Assembly (NCBI GenBank): GCA_000708835.1
Contig: DF237093.1
Location: 1 to 64,000 of the forward strand
Direction of reading: 5' to 3'
DNA: 64,000 nt
From: Klebsormidium nitens
Taxonomy: Eukaryota > Streptophyta > Klebsormidiophyceae > Klebsormidiales > Klebsormidiaceae
This document shows, one piece after another, positions 1-12,236 of the stretch. A model generated the notes under the pieces. That model worked only from the letters and a program-made list of their open reading frames with translations, was not told the DNA's origin and ran no database searches. How positions within the stretch are numbered: the stretch's first letter is position 1; every line of letters begins with the position of its first letter. The position numbers and the translations under genes are program-made.

Positions 1-554
1 GGTAGACCCTACAAGAGCACGACCTTCAAAATTGATCCGGACGCGGTCCCCGCGGTCGCGCGAACTTTCACTCTATGATAACTTGTCGCACCGTAGACTG
101 CGGACCTGCTGCCAACACTTGGCGAAATTCCGTCGGGTTGTCGCAAATTCCAGTCTGCATTCCAGACCTGTAAGGAGTACCCCATTCCCCGGGCAGGCCA
201 GGCAGACCATAGCATGACTGTTTTAGGCGACAAGAGTCTGCCCGGTTGACTGGGCAGGCGCAGCAGTCAACCGTGCACCCGTTGAGCCTGGGAAGGTCCC
301 CGGCGGAGACTTGATCAGCCGGGCAGACTCATGTCGCCTAAAGCAGTCATGCTATGGTCTGCCTGGCCTGCCAGGGGAATGGGTTACTCCTTACAGGTCT
401 GGAATGCAGACTGGAATTCCGACGGAATTTCGCCGAGTGTTGGCAGCAGGTCGGCAGTCTACGGTGCGACAAGTTTTCATAGAGTGAAAGTTCGCGCGAC
501 CGCGGGGACCGCGTCCGGATCAATTTTGAAGGTCGTGCTCTTGTAGGGTCTACC
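1..554. repeat. Large foldback inverted repeat (palindromic element)
   Basis: Bases 1 to about 243 are repeated as the reverse complement at about 318-554, leaving a unique loop of roughly 75 bases. The outer ends match exactly: GGTAGACCCTACAAG at base 1 pairs with CTTGTAGGGTCTACC ending at 554. The arms differ only by scattered substitutions and small indels; one is a gap of about 10 bases near 140 relative to 422. ORFs on both strands are mirror images and look non-coding. The left arm starts at the window edge, so the element may be longer. It could be a foldback transposon, a MITE-like element or a simple inverted duplication. I see no transposase or obvious target-site duplication. Confidence 0.9.
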
Positions 555-1534
555 AAGAAGGGGGTCTTGCAAGGGTCTTGCAAGACGTGCTGTAGAACCG
601 TCCCCGAAACGGCGTCCTTCTGCGCAAAATGCACCGGCGGATACAGTTTCGAACGGGTTTGAGGAGCCTAAGACCGGCAGCCGTCGGCGTTGGTCAGCAG
701 GATCTGTATATGCTGCGGTCAGGGTCACATACGCGATCAGGAAACTAGGTATATGCATATTATATTGCATTGGAATTGCCGGTGACAGGCAAATGATGCA
801 GCAGGCTGCAGGCCACACCTTCCCCTGTGCAGCCATGAAGGGGACCAGAGAATGCAGCACTCCTATGCACACATCGAAGCTGTCAGGTGCAAAGCACCTT
901 TTCTGGCTGCTTCTCACCTGTCCGTTTCAGAAAGTCGCACGTGTTTTCATAGGCCTGGCTGCAGTCCATTTGTGCTTCCCTCCGTGGGTGGAAGCAAGGG
1001 AGCTGCAGGGTTGTTGATGGGTTCTCGCACTGTGCAGGCGGCGTCCTTCTTTGCTAGAAGGTGAGAATAGATGCTGGGTGACGATGTCAAAGTGAAGCAT
1101 AAGCAAATGTTTCATGAAAGAGCGAGGGAAACAAGTTTGCATGGAAGAAGTTCCTTCGAGCGGAAAATGAATTGCACGTACAGCATTTCTGGTTCGTAAC
1201 CATCTATTGGATCTTCTTTTCCAGAAACGGTCCAGGTATTAGGAGCCTCCGTCCTCCTATCCGGTCTGGTTTCAGACCAGACCCACCAAGTGAGCATTCC
1301 TTTTTTCTTTCTTGCCTTACTCCCAACATATCAAGCAGATTCCTCTGTGAATGGGACTTGGAATGAATGAAATCATAAGCTGTGGCGTCGTGCTTTGTGA
1401 TACTGCAAGCGCTGTGTGATTACTAGCAATGATGCATCCGCAACTTCTTCAATGCTGTAGTAAGCAACGGGCACTGTTTGATCGACGCTTCTCCTCCAGC
1501 TCCCTCAAAAAGGAAGCGCGCGCCAACTGGCATC
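555..1534. other. Intergenic region upstream of the MPO1-like gene
   Basis: No supported gene. A short direct repeat, GGGTCTTGCAA twice, lies just outside the foldback element at about 567-587. The last few hundred bases should hold the promoter and 5' UTR of the gene starting at 1535, but I recognise no specific element. Confidence 0.5.
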
Positions 1535-2908
1535 ATGACTTGGGAGGTCTTCAAGCTGGAGAAGCAGTACACGTTCTATGGGTCTTTCCACCAGCACCAA
1601 TACAACAAGGCAATCCACGTGGTCTTTGTGTGGCCCATCCTGTTTACGGCCTTTGTTCTGCTGGCGGGAATCCCTGCCTCACTTCCACAGCCTGGGTTCA
1701 TCCAGTCCATGCCTTTGCATCAGTACCTGCAACTCAATCTGGCGCTGGCTTCCGCGGTGAGTTGCTTCTGTCACTTCATTGAATCTACTTTCGAATGGAC
1801 CATAAGTAGACAGTTGGCTGGTCGCCAGATGATGAATACCTTTAATTTCTTCATTTCAATCTTGCAGTGGCCTCATTACTCTTTGGTTCGCACAGCTTCC
1901 TTTCCGCACTGTTGGATTTCACAAGTTTGTGACACATCGTTATGGTTCATTTGCAGGCCAATTATGCAATCTATTACATCATATTGGACCAGAAGCTTGG
2001 CCTCATTGCAGCAGCCATGAGTCTCGCCTGCGGGGTTGGTGCGAATGCATTTGTCATGAACCTAGGCTGGAGCCTAGCGTGGAAGGTGGGCCAACAATCT
2101 CTAAGCTCAATGCATTGATTCTTGTGAAAGGTTTACAACTCTGAGAAGTTGCTAAAGTTCTGAGTCATCTCTTGTTGCCTGTCTCCCGCAACCCAGGAGT
2201 TGGCCTCTTCTCAAATATATTGCACTATGATAGCCTGGTAAGGCAGTCATCTTGGGCCTTGTGAAAGACCTGAACTATTCCTGGAGTCCAGCCCCCATAT
2301 CACGCCGTAGACCTACCATTGGTCTCTTAACCCATACCAGATAAGCAATGCTTCCTCCGTGAAAATTAACGTGCCATCTTTGAAGGTTTGCCTTTGCGTA
2401 CAGTTTGCCATGGCGGTCCAAATCATCAGCTGGGGGGCTCAGTTCTTGGGCCATGGCGTCTTTGAGGTAAGCCAGAAAAACCATCTCGTCTTCGGGGATC
2501 CCTCCACAGTCGTTTGCCATTCTACCCATCTCTTCTTTGCCTCGACTCCAAATTCCATTTCACCAATACTCAGGTGGCTCCTTATCCTGGTCAGCCTTCA
2601 TACGAGACAAGTTTTATGTACCCCTCATGCAAAAGCAGACTGTCGACTTTCTGTTTTACTCACTAAACGACCTGCAAACAACCAGGAACGCGTGCAGCCC
2701 TTTGAGAAGCAGCCTGTATCTTTTGCAGGGCAAGCGGCCCGCGCTCGTGGACAATCTGATTCAGTCTATCATGATGGCCCCCTACTTCGTCCTCCTCGAG
2801 TCAGTTGAACCTCTCTTTGGTTACGAGCCAAGCCCAGGCTTCTCTCAGCGGGTGCATGCAGCCCTTGAGGCAAAGAACCAGGCAGAGAGGGAGCAACGAG
2901 AGAGGTGA
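1535..2908 (+). CDS. MPO1: MPO1-like (DUF962/YGL010w) membrane protein
   Basis: Four exons (1535-1756, 1957-2085, 2404-2466, 2729-2908) join in phase 0 with GT-AG introns to give 197 aa, close to yeast Mpo1 (174 aa). The family is an ER membrane Fe(II)-dependent dioxygenase acting on 2-hydroxy fatty acids in phytosphingosine breakdown. The conserved N-terminal histidine cluster is visible as FHQHQYNKAIH (His19, His21, His28), and a second conserved His is in FLGHGVFE (His134). Hydrophobic segments lie at about residues 28-48, 65-90, 95-115 and 120-135. The start is the first in-frame ATG before the conserved block; upstream in-frame sequence has only a TTG. The tail is charged (KNQAEREQRER). 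Family assignment is confident; the enzymatic activity is inferred. Confidence 0.93.
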
Positions 2909-4360
2909 GCTTCACGCTTAAGCTCGCTTCCTGAGTGCTGTACGATAGGAGGTGTGATCAGGAACTCGCATGGCTCATGCAGTGTTCGATCACAAGAAGT
3001 TGGTGGACTGGAAATGTTCGGGCTAGTTTCAATCTGGTTTATTGAGTCGTTAGAGTGTTTGCAAGTGGTCAAACCAACGTTACCTTGTGCCGTGCCTTTC
3101 TATGGTAGGGGGAAACGTCTTAACAGCAACAGAAGCCGCACTACAGTCAGGAAGCGGGTGCCTTTCCAGTCTCTCTTGCAAATCTTTGCAGTGGACGTTC
3201 GTTTAGCTCTCATGAAGACATTCACTTGGCTCAGTTGTGCTCGTCTTGGTTTTCTGCAATCGTCTGAAAGCGAAGGCAGTCGCTTACCCTGTATACTGCT
3301 GTTGCAGACTGGTTTCTTGAGTGGACACCTTGACTACTTATACATCTTGTAGATAGTCTCAGGAAGTTTGCTTGTATATAAACTCATTATATTAGCACGC
3401 GGAACCGTTTCACAGAAGGTCATAGAAGTCAGTGATCGCCGGCTGTTGACAGACTTGTATAGTGGACAGTAATGAGTGAGCTTTCGGCAGTTGTTCCCAG
3501 CAAATTTTGAGTTTCTGATTTAGGTTTGCTGGGAAAGTGCTCTTCAAGCTGGCTGTACAATCAGAGCAGCAAAATACGTTATGCATATATAGTTCCGTTG
3601 ATTCGAGTAACTTTTTCTCCGGGAACATGCGTCCTTCATGCACTCAAAAGTTGTGCCATGAATTGCCCGCCAGTCTAACCACTTCTAGACCCAGCCTACG
3701 GTGTTATAGGCACTTCAGTGCCAGTTCGCAGACATTTGCGAACCCTCGTGCAGCTAGCCTATATGTGTGTACGTACCTTCATGCATCAATGCCCCTGAAT
3801 ATGCAAGTGCTTTGTTGATTCAGGGCTCGCAAGTGAATCCATGTTTCAATCCAGCTTAAGATGCAGGAATTTCCTCGAATGCAACCATACCAATCATGCA
3901 CACAGCTTCGAGGCCGGGGCCATGCATGCCGTCGCGCAATGTAAATATCTGGGGTACTTTGAGAGAAACGCTTTCGGAATGTGCAAAGCGAATGTTGAAA
4001 GGTATACGAAAGTCGATTCTAGCTTGTACTTTTACATGTGCCTTCGAAGAACAAGGGTTGCAACCCCTTGCGACATGCGCATGGGATGACAATCGCTATC
4101 TGACCTATGCGCTCACATTGTACAAATGTGCAGTGACGGGTCCATACAAAATTGCAGCCGAACCAGAAAACCTGCTCAGGAAGTTCGTCCCTCCCGATTC
4201 AAACTGCGATGGCGCTGCAATGCAAGAGTGCCACTATGTACACCTATCAAACACGGACAAACACACTGCTACGTTACTCAAAACTGGGTTATTGGGAGTG
4301 AGCAGAACTAAGGGATTAGCGACTGACGGTTTGCTGTGTTTTGAGTGACGTATCCGCAAG
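2909..4360. other. Intergenic region between convergent genes
   Basis: About 1.45 kb separate the 3' end of the MPO1-like gene (+) from the 3' end of the epoxide-hydrolase-like gene (-). It should contain both 3' UTRs and polyadenylation signals. The six-frame ORFs here are short and look random. I see no RNA gene or repeat. Confidence 0.5.
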
Positions 4361-7300
4361 TCAGGAACTTGCTGTTGGTGTTAGGAACTTCAGAATCTCC
4401 TCGCTAACTCGTTCTGGTTCGTCCCAGTAGACCCAGTGAGACGCCTGCATCAAATCCATCCGGTAATCTGAGGCTCACGCTTCCGTTCTGTATTCTCGGG
4501 CAAGCAAGTGTCCACTTCAGTCCTCTTTTTTGAGTGTCGGATACCGATTGGCTCGAGAGAAACTTTCGCGTAGTTGAGCAACGACTCAAAAGGTGGTGGC
4601 GTCAAGTCATGCGGGTCGGAAGCACTTCATTTGCGAAAACGGGGTCAAAACCAAAGTAGTTCGCATGTCGAAACAGAACGATCGAAGCGCAACTAGAAAC
4701 GCTGCTTGGGGGAAGCGGCAGACACCAAATCTTATGTGCAGAAGTGCTAAACCGCAAACGAACCAGATTGTGCGTGACGCGCCACAAAGGAAAAGCACTC
4801 GGCTTCGAATGCGTCTAACCCAACACAACTGTAGGGCTCAGCAGCACTTCTGTGGAAGGGTCGACTAGACGAGGCAAGGACGAAGACGCCCCTCAGGACC
4901 TAGGCAATGATACAGCGACAGCGCCAAAACAGCGCTTCACTGGATGATTGAAAGTATTGTTCGGGATTCACTCTTCGCCGTCCTGAGCTGCATAGCATAG
5001 TGCCAGCCTCTCGGAAGCTCTAACACAACCGTTTCGTAGCAAACGAAGAAAGTGGTGAGAGTATCAGATCAAATTGCGTGTCACCCAGTCGTTCTGCGGG
5101 ACAACTGAAAAAGCGACCGACAATCGAAAATCGACGAGCGAAAGAAAAGAACCGCACTGACTTTCGGAATGAAGACGACTTCCTGGTTGGGCACCCGGTT
5201 CTTGGGGGGCTCCGCGAGCTCCTTGCCCATGGCCGTGTCGTCCTCCCCCCAGATGACCTTCACCGGCTGCCGGATCTCCTTCCGGGGCCTCGTCCACAAG
5301 CCCTTGCTGAGAGCCCGGTAGTAGTTCAGCCCGCCGGTGAGAGCGCCGGGCAGTGCCTGGGCGTCGACGTGCCTGCAGAACGCGAAGAGGGGGATTGATC
5401 ACGAGACCGGGTGATCGGGTGTGCTCACCGGAACAGAAAGTTGACCTTCATCCGTTTGGATTTGCACAAGTGTTCTTGAAGTGCATTCTGGTCGCAGAGG
5501 ATCGACTAGGATGTCAATACAGACATTGTTTCGTATTAGCGATGGTATGCTAATCTTCGAGATGGGTATGGCAAACGCGTCCTGTCAACGGCCTGCTGAT
5601 GACACTGCCAGTGTATACCTCTACCTACATGGAAGGTTTAACCTCGGGATGAGTTTCGAATGACTCACCGTTTGGTAAAATCGGCCGTCTGAACCTTTGT
5701 GCCCTTGAAGACCGCCTTCAACCATGAATAGCTGCGGCGAGGGCAGAAAGTAGGAATTCAAGCTGGATCCTTTTGCAATCCATTTTGAGTCTTCGAGAAT
5801 TGATTTATACCGATCATCAGCAGGCTATCAGCTGGTTGCCAACCGAAGCGCCGAACAGACACAAAGAGAGATTGCCTTGCAAGCTGGACTGCTGGTCCTT
5901 GTTCTCAACTTGGTGATCTGAACGAGCATGGTGCACCTTCAAATCTCGCGGGCAACAGATAAACAACTGCTAAGTAGAAGGTACGGAGAAACGACCCGGT
6001 TGGTAAACCACGTACTTGTTGAAGCTGAGCAGCCACTCAGGCAGCCACGGGTACCCGAACAGGACTGCACAAAAGAATGACAGAACAATAACATTACACA
6101 CCTTCGAAGCAGATTTCAAGACCAGCAAGCCGTTCAAGCTTTTTTGAACATGAATTCAAGGCTGCTGTTGGATAAGATGGACATGACATATCTTAACTGC
6201 TTCCCTAAGATTTCTTCATCGCAATCCACGGAACCAACTCGAATTGCCAAAAAGTCAGGCACCTGTGTGTCTCCGAGATGTGCGCCAGGTCAGAAGTAAA
6301 ACTTATTATCCACGTAGAAGAGAGAGTGAAGGTGGCTCACACATATACCAGCTCCGAAAAATCTGCCTCAAGTTGCCCCCCCTGAGCGCCTTGCCAAAAA
6401 CGGTGGGGTGCGGGATGTTGAGCTGGATTAATTTGATCACCAGCTCGGGGTACGTCTCAGTGAACATCCAAGCCACTAAGCCCCCCCAGTCGTGAGCCAC
6501 CTGGTACGCGACATCGTGGTGAGGACTACAGCAGGAGGGAGGCGCTCAGGTTTGGAGTCCCAAAGCTCTTCAGAGACCATCAGTGGCATGTATACATTCG
6601 TGTTTCGAAGCATCGAGGAGAATTTGGTTCGAATCTAGCCTAAGAAGAGGGAAAATGCTTCTCGAGTTCGACGTCCTGAAAGGATAGCCGTGGTGGTGCG
6701 CATTTTACGGCGTTCGAAAAGGAAGGCGACTTGATCCAATCATGTCCATGTTTGAATCCACTGGTCCCTGGAAGCCTGTTGTGAAGGTCGTTTCTTGTTG
6801 AGAGCGTAATCGAATGAGTCTGCTCAATAACGATCCGTGCAGATGGATTACGTTCGTGCTTACCACATGGACTGGCTTGCCCGCTCCCAGGGCCTGCACC
6901 ACCTCTCTGACGTCGGACATGATGTAATCCGCCCCGTACTCCTCAACCTTCTGCGGCTTGTCTGAGAAGTTGTACCCTGCAGCGTATAAGTTAGATGGAC
7001 TTTTCAGCAGCCGAAAAGTCAGGTTTGGGGCCACAAAACAAGCCCCTCCAAGCATTGGGCTTTTTTGGTCATGTGCTTTTTCTTCATCTCAGACTGTGAA
7101 ACCGTCCCTATTTGATAGCAACAAGAGCGTAAAGCCGTAGGCTTGGCAGGAAAATTGTAGAGTCTCTGTAGGCTTGCCTAACATGTCATGATTGAGCTAT
7201 AGTCGTTGATGCTCCATTCAAGCAAGAGAATTCTTTTCTCATTCATGAGTGTATCTGAAAGCGGCTCACCTCGAAGGTCCATGGCAATTACATGAAATCC

Positions 7301-8008
7301 AGCATCTGCAAGCGCCTTCAACTGAAAAGCCCAGCTGAACCAGAACTCCGGCCATCCTGGAAAGGGGAAGAGAAAAAACCTTCTGAACATAAGGTCTAGC
7401 CTTGAGAGACATTGTGACGGAATGCTGCAAGTCTTGACCTTTGAATCACCTAGCATTACAGTCTCGTTCTGAGCTGTTTGAGGATTCAGCATAAAGATTG
7501 TGCCAGTGCTATTCTGTGCTCAGGAAGGTAGGACAAAATTTGAGAATACTAAGACAATTCAAACTCTTAAACCTCTGCTGACCATGTGATAGGTCAAGAT
7601 GAGGTGGCAAGCTTCAGAGAATTAACTCGATTCATAACATGAGGTATGTCAGACAGAAGGGAAGAACTGTCGACACCAAAAATGATTCTCATCACCACAT
7701 TTATCCATTCTTTCGACCATCTGAAGTGTGTGGAAGTTGCTACCATTTGTGAGGAACGCTTGTCTTGCTTTCTGTATTGTTTGATAATCAGATTGTGAAT
7801 TAGCAACTTCCTCCAAAATCTACACCTCTAGTGGGTTAACTTTCTGTGGCGAAATACACTCACCATGGAGCAGCAAGACAGGCTGCCCAGGGGGCTTTCC
7901 TGTCTCGACATAGTGAATCTTCACTCCCTTGTTTTCCAAGTAGTGATGGACAACTGTGGCTCCCTCCACCTGCTCGGTTGCACCTTCGGCGGGGTACTCA
8001 CTGGCCAT
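4361..8008 (-). CDS. Epoxide-hydrolase-like alpha/beta hydrolase
   Basis: Eight exons on the minus strand (8008-7864, 7356-7270, 6976-6864, 6500-6341, 6064-6016, 5731-5669, 5372-5162, 4444-4361) join in frame to 303 aa. The order of motifs is that of soluble epoxide hydrolases (EPHX3/4 and plant types): oxyanion-hole HGWPEFWFSW (residues 48-57), RGYNFSDKP, nucleophile in AHDWGG (Asp119), lid Tyr in SWYMF and in LNYYR, acid in WGEDD (Asp251) and base in ASHWVYWDEP (His279). The catalytic triad is complete. The likely reaction is hydrolysis of epoxides, for example of fatty acids, to diols; the substrate is inferred. No signal peptide is seen. The donor of intron 7 (GTCAGT) is weak but phase-consistent. 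It is divergent from NAA40. Confidence 0.93.
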
Positions 8009-9247
8009 GTCTGCAGCCAGTGCTAGGTTTCACGAAGCTGCATGTTTGAGAAAATGAAGAGGTCCTGGGAAGGCAGCAACACTTTACGCTTTGTTCAACA
8101 AGATTTCTTGCACGCATGGGGGGTTTGACTTAGGGGGTATCCCGTCAGGTGCAGCATTGTCGGAAGTCATCAAGAATTGGAGTGGCGCAGATGCCCAAAG
8201 CTGAAGAGGGCAGTTCGGCAGCATTTGATTTTAAAAGGTTCAAGATCTCTAGGGCTGCATCAATTGATGCAAGAGGCAGGTGCGCACGTCTGGTGATTGT
8301 GGCTGCTGTTAATTTACGGGGAACTTCGTACGTCAGCTTCCAAGGATGTTAGGAATAAGCAAAACCCTTTCAGCACGTTCAGAGCCCAGTTCAGAGCCCA
8401 GTTGATCTGCTTCAGAACAGTGCAATCTCGATGCTCGATTGCAGTGGCCAATGCAGAAAAGAGCTGCACAAGGATCAAGACTTACTGGAGGTGGAAGAAT
8501 TTACGAATCAGGTGCCAACAACCAGGTCCCCCTGCACACCCTTACGCACTACTCTTCTCCTGAGCTGCTGCCTCCGCTTCACTCTCACCCACGGCTCTTC
8601 TGGTCGGCCTTTCTTCGAATTGCGGTGTTCACCTGGTGTTCAATGAACAGCTCGGCTGCATCATGCATCATGGTAGGGACAGGCGCAAACAAAGAAAGTG
8701 TGAATCCTCCTTCGTTTGTCTGCATTGATTGAACCAATCCTGGGCGCGATCGATAATCACGTGGCTAGTCGCCAAATCAGCATCAGAGTGACGTCACAAG
8801 AGGTCTTTTAACGATTCCTTGTCTGACACGTTGGAAGGAGAAATTTTAGCGGGAAACAACTCAAATTTGCAAAGCCAGCCTCAGGCTCAGGCTCACTAGG
8901 GAGCCGACATGTGCATTTTGCCAGAGTGGTCTGCAGGCTGGAAGGATCCTAGAGTCCTGTACCGGTATGTAGTCTGTAGATGCTGAACTTCTAGATGCAG
9001 TCTACGTAGAATGCCGGAAGTGGGGAAAAGAAACTTGTTTGAACGGCGTGGGGAGTGGTCGCCTTTGGTTCTGATCAAGTTTGAATGGATAAAGATTGTT
9101 GACGTTGACTCCGGCGCACTTTAATTCCAGTCCCTGTAGATACATCAAGAATACGAACAAGGAGAAGACACTTAAGGAACAGGTTTCGGCTATGGCAACC
9201 GGTCGATAATTTCAAACTCGAGTAAGGCCAGAGCCATCCTGCTCAGA
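8009..9247. promoter_or_regulatory. Divergent promoter region with G-box and CRE-like site
   Basis: This 1.24-kb region separates the divergent starts of the epoxide-hydrolase-like gene (-) and NAA40 (+). It contains CACGTG (8758-8763) and, 25 bases further, the palindrome GTGACGTCAC (8788-8797) with a perfect TGACGTCA core. Both are classical bZIP/bHLH binding sites of plants. Their use here is inference; no TATA box is assigned. Confidence 0.45.
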
Positions 9248-11672
9248 ATGCCTGCCTCAAAGCGTATCACGGCGGAAGCAGCAGGCATGAAGGCCACCAC
9301 TAACCAGGCGGCAGGCATTGAATCATCAGGCGTGCCCAATAAAAAGCTCACAGGCAAAGAAAAGAAGCTGAAACGAAAGGAGGTGCGCATATGAAGAACC
9401 TTAAGACCTGACCACAACATCACATTACAAGCGCATAAAAGCAGTATGAACTGAACCTTCTGCGATTACTCACAGCAAAGTTGCGTCGGAAAAGCCTTTG
9501 CTCGAACGAGCTTTTCATATTCTTACTCCCCTGTTGACCCATGCAGACGTTATTGACCTCACGAACATTACTGCACTTTTCCAACTGATTCATTTGTTTT
9601 GTTGCAGGAGGTAGCAAAAGCCAAGGCCAGGGAGGAGACCGTCCGGCAAGCGTACTCGCGGGGCAGCATACTTGCCGAGTTCCAACCGTTCAGGAAGTTT
9701 GAGCGAAATGGTGAGGTACCTTTTTCTTGTTCTCTGAAAAATCACAACTCCCCAGACAACAAATTGGGCCGCGGTATATTGCGGCCTGCAAGAGCATGGT
9801 ATCAAAAAAGTTCCATGGTGCGCACGCCTACTCTTGAATAAAGTGTGTGATTGTTTATCAGGCAGTACTCTGTTTAGCTTGCATGGTAGTATACCTGAAG
9901 TTTTTTCACTTTCGATGTGCTTGCGTTTCTTGTGTTGCCTGTTCATTTGACAAATTCTTTCAGTACTACATGGAGAGAAGAAGATCCTGGAGTCTGATGA
10001 AATCTTTATCGTTGGTATTCTTTATAACAATGATAAATGTTATGAGCAGATGCTGAGCATGCTTATGAAACTGAGCTTATTTGTGCCCTCTCGTGTTCAC
10101 CAGGGCTTTCCATTACATTGGAGGAGAGGAGGGCCGAGGAGCTTACTGCAGTGGAGACGCAGTTTGTTGAGCGCCTACTTGAGGTAGGCCAGTGCTCTGA
10201 AGGTCGAGACACTGTACTCACCACGATTGGAATGTATTGTGGCATTGGACAATCTGTTTAGAGTCCCCTGTCAGGGTTTTATGTCGTGAGCAGTACTCAT
10301 AAATTCACAAGCTGTACTAGTACTCCCTTGCTATCTTCATATTAGCGATCTCGTACCATCTCTCAGAACACTGTACAAATACGGTCCATAAGCTATCATG
10401 GAGGTTTGAAGCCCTTCTACATCTGCTTGGTGCAGTCGAACATGAAGAAGATCTATGGTGACAATTGGCCGAGCCAAGCGGCGACGAGGCGACAACAGAT
10501 GGCGGAGCCGGATGCACTATATCTGTTCCTTCACGACAGCGCCACCTCCTGCGATGCTTCCAGCGAGGATCCTTCCACAACAGGGTCTGGTATGCTCCTA
10601 CTTCTTTTCCTCATCGACAGGCAATTCTTTTCATCACGTCCATATTGAGCCCGATGTGCCTGCTGATAAGCTTCAGATCCTAAGATAGAGAACGGGCGCA
10701 AAGAAGTTAGCATAGTCGAGATAGAAACGTAAGGCTTGTTCCAAACTTCTGTCTGTAAATGTGATTGTTTCTCCTTCAAAACGTTGGGGTGCATCAGCAA
10801 TGGCCATGCTCGGTTCTCGTCCTTACTGCTCTTTGTGCAGAGTTCATTTTTGTATGGAGCCCTGTCTTATCGTTAATTCCTTACCCCGCGCAGAGGATCT
10901 TGTTGGGTTTGTGCACCTGCGCTTTGTTATCGAGGAGGACGTGCCCGTCTTGTACGTGTATGAGCTGCAACTGGGAGACAAGGTGCAGCGGCATGGGTTG
11001 GGCAAGTTTTTGATGCAGCTCATGGAGCTAATCGCTAGAAAGGTGCGTTGGCCCTGTTCCATCCGGCTCATAATTTTGAACTTGCCGCAGTTGTCGAGCT
11101 TCTGTTCTTCGTCATCATGGGCAAATTGACAGTTTTCTAGGCTGCCCCTGCATTGTTCCATGCGTTCAATCAAACGTCCACCTATTGCAGAAGGAGTTCG
11201 ACTTTTATCCCACACCGCGCATGCTTTGCACGATTTGTGCACTGCGATTATTGCAATCATCATATCGAAGCTCTGAGCATGTGGCCAGTTTGATTGGTTT
11301 CTGAGATGGGCATCTTAAGCCACAGTTTGAGGGCATAATTGACTGCAGATTGAAACAGATCCTAGTCAGACCCTGAATCGACTTCGAGCATCGACCTTCC
11401 TGGCTGATTAAGACGAAACAAGCTCGGCCAAGGAGGAGACCGTCCTTAGAATCTTCATGACTGAAGAAGCGTGTCCGGCTTGCTTTCTCTTGCAGAGCAG
11501 CATGAAGGGCGTCATGCTGACGGTCCAGAAACGGAACAAGGGCGCGCTGGACTTCTACCTCAACAGAATGAAGTACATAGTGGATCCCATCTCGCCCAGC
11601 AAGTCACACCCGCTGGCCCAACCCGAGGACTACGACTACGAGATTCTCTCCAAGGTGAAAACCTTCTTCTAA
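9248..11672 (+). CDS. NAA40: N-alpha-acetyltransferase 40 (NatD), histone H4/H2A
   Basis: Six exons (9248-9382, 9608-9710, 10104-10183, 10436-10589, 10894-11042, 11496-11672) join in frame to 265 aa. NatD acetylates the N-terminal Ser of histones H4 and H2A. The N-terminus is Lys-rich (KKLTGKEKKLKRKE), as in human NAA40. The family signature NMKKIYGDNWPSQ starts exon 4, and the GNAT core follows: GFVHLRFVIEEDVPVLYVYE, the acetyl-CoA loop QRHGLGKF and VMLTVQKRNKGALDFY. The C-terminus DYEILSK matches the family ending. A Ser/Thr-rich insert (SATSCDASSEDPSTTGS) lies before the GNAT core. The start chosen is the ATG giving the Lys-rich leader. Assignment is confident from several motifs in order. 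Confidence 0.94.
11427..11445 (+). repeat. Copy of NAA40 exon 2 fragment inside intron 5
   Basis: These 19 bases match 18 of 19 with 9626-9644 inside exon 2 of the same gene (core GGAGGAGACCGTCC). The copy sits about 50 bases before the acceptor of exon 6, on the same strand. It is short and could be chance, but partial exon copies also occur in other introns of this window. Confidence 0.5.
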
Positions 11673-12236
11673 AGCTATGCGCGGAGTAGGAAGGTCTGCG
11701 CCCAACCCTCGGAGTGCTCTTTCAAAATCACTTTGTTGGTTGGATTGAACCGGCCTCATACGGGAGGATAAATAAGTGACGGCCAGCCCTCTTTTTTGAG
11801 AGGGCTCAGAGGTCGGTGTTAAAAAGCACCCATTCCCTCCTTACCTCTGGATTGCTTCTCATCCTAAGATCGGCACTTTCGAGATAAGTATGGAGGACAT
11901 GCCCAAGCGAAAGCTGAACGAGGTTTGAAACTTGGAATCGAATCACGTGGATCTAAAGAGGAGAAACCATGATACTGAATGTAGTGGAGAGTCCGCTCAT
12001 CAACCTCACCGGCGCCATTGACGATGCTCATGCAGATCCATGATCCAGAAACGAAGCAGCACTTGGAGGAGCGATGCAAGCTGGCGCAAGCAGCCTGGCT
12101 CAGCGAAGGCTATTAGCAGCCCTGAGATATAACCGTTGAAAGTGGAGCGAGGTTGGGTTTCGACATGCACAGTCAAGCCGTACCCTCCTTGCGGGACTGA
12201 AAGACGCTGCTTTGATTGATATTCGAGTTGTTCAGG
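11673..12236. other. Intergenic region between convergent genes, with small hairpin
   Basis: The 564 bases lie between the 3' ends of NAA40 (+) and CCDC146 (-). A perfect 8-bp stem, AGCCCTCT/AGAGGGCT (11785-11792 with 11799-11806) around a T-rich loop, lies about 110 bases after the NAA40 stop. It may be part of a 3' UTR. No gene is seen. Confidence 0.45.

Noticed and set aside
6610-6655. Possible tRNA B box GGTTCGAATC
   Set aside because: No matching A box, acceptor stem or anticodon arm could be folded around it, and it lies in an intron of the epoxide-hydrolase-like gene.
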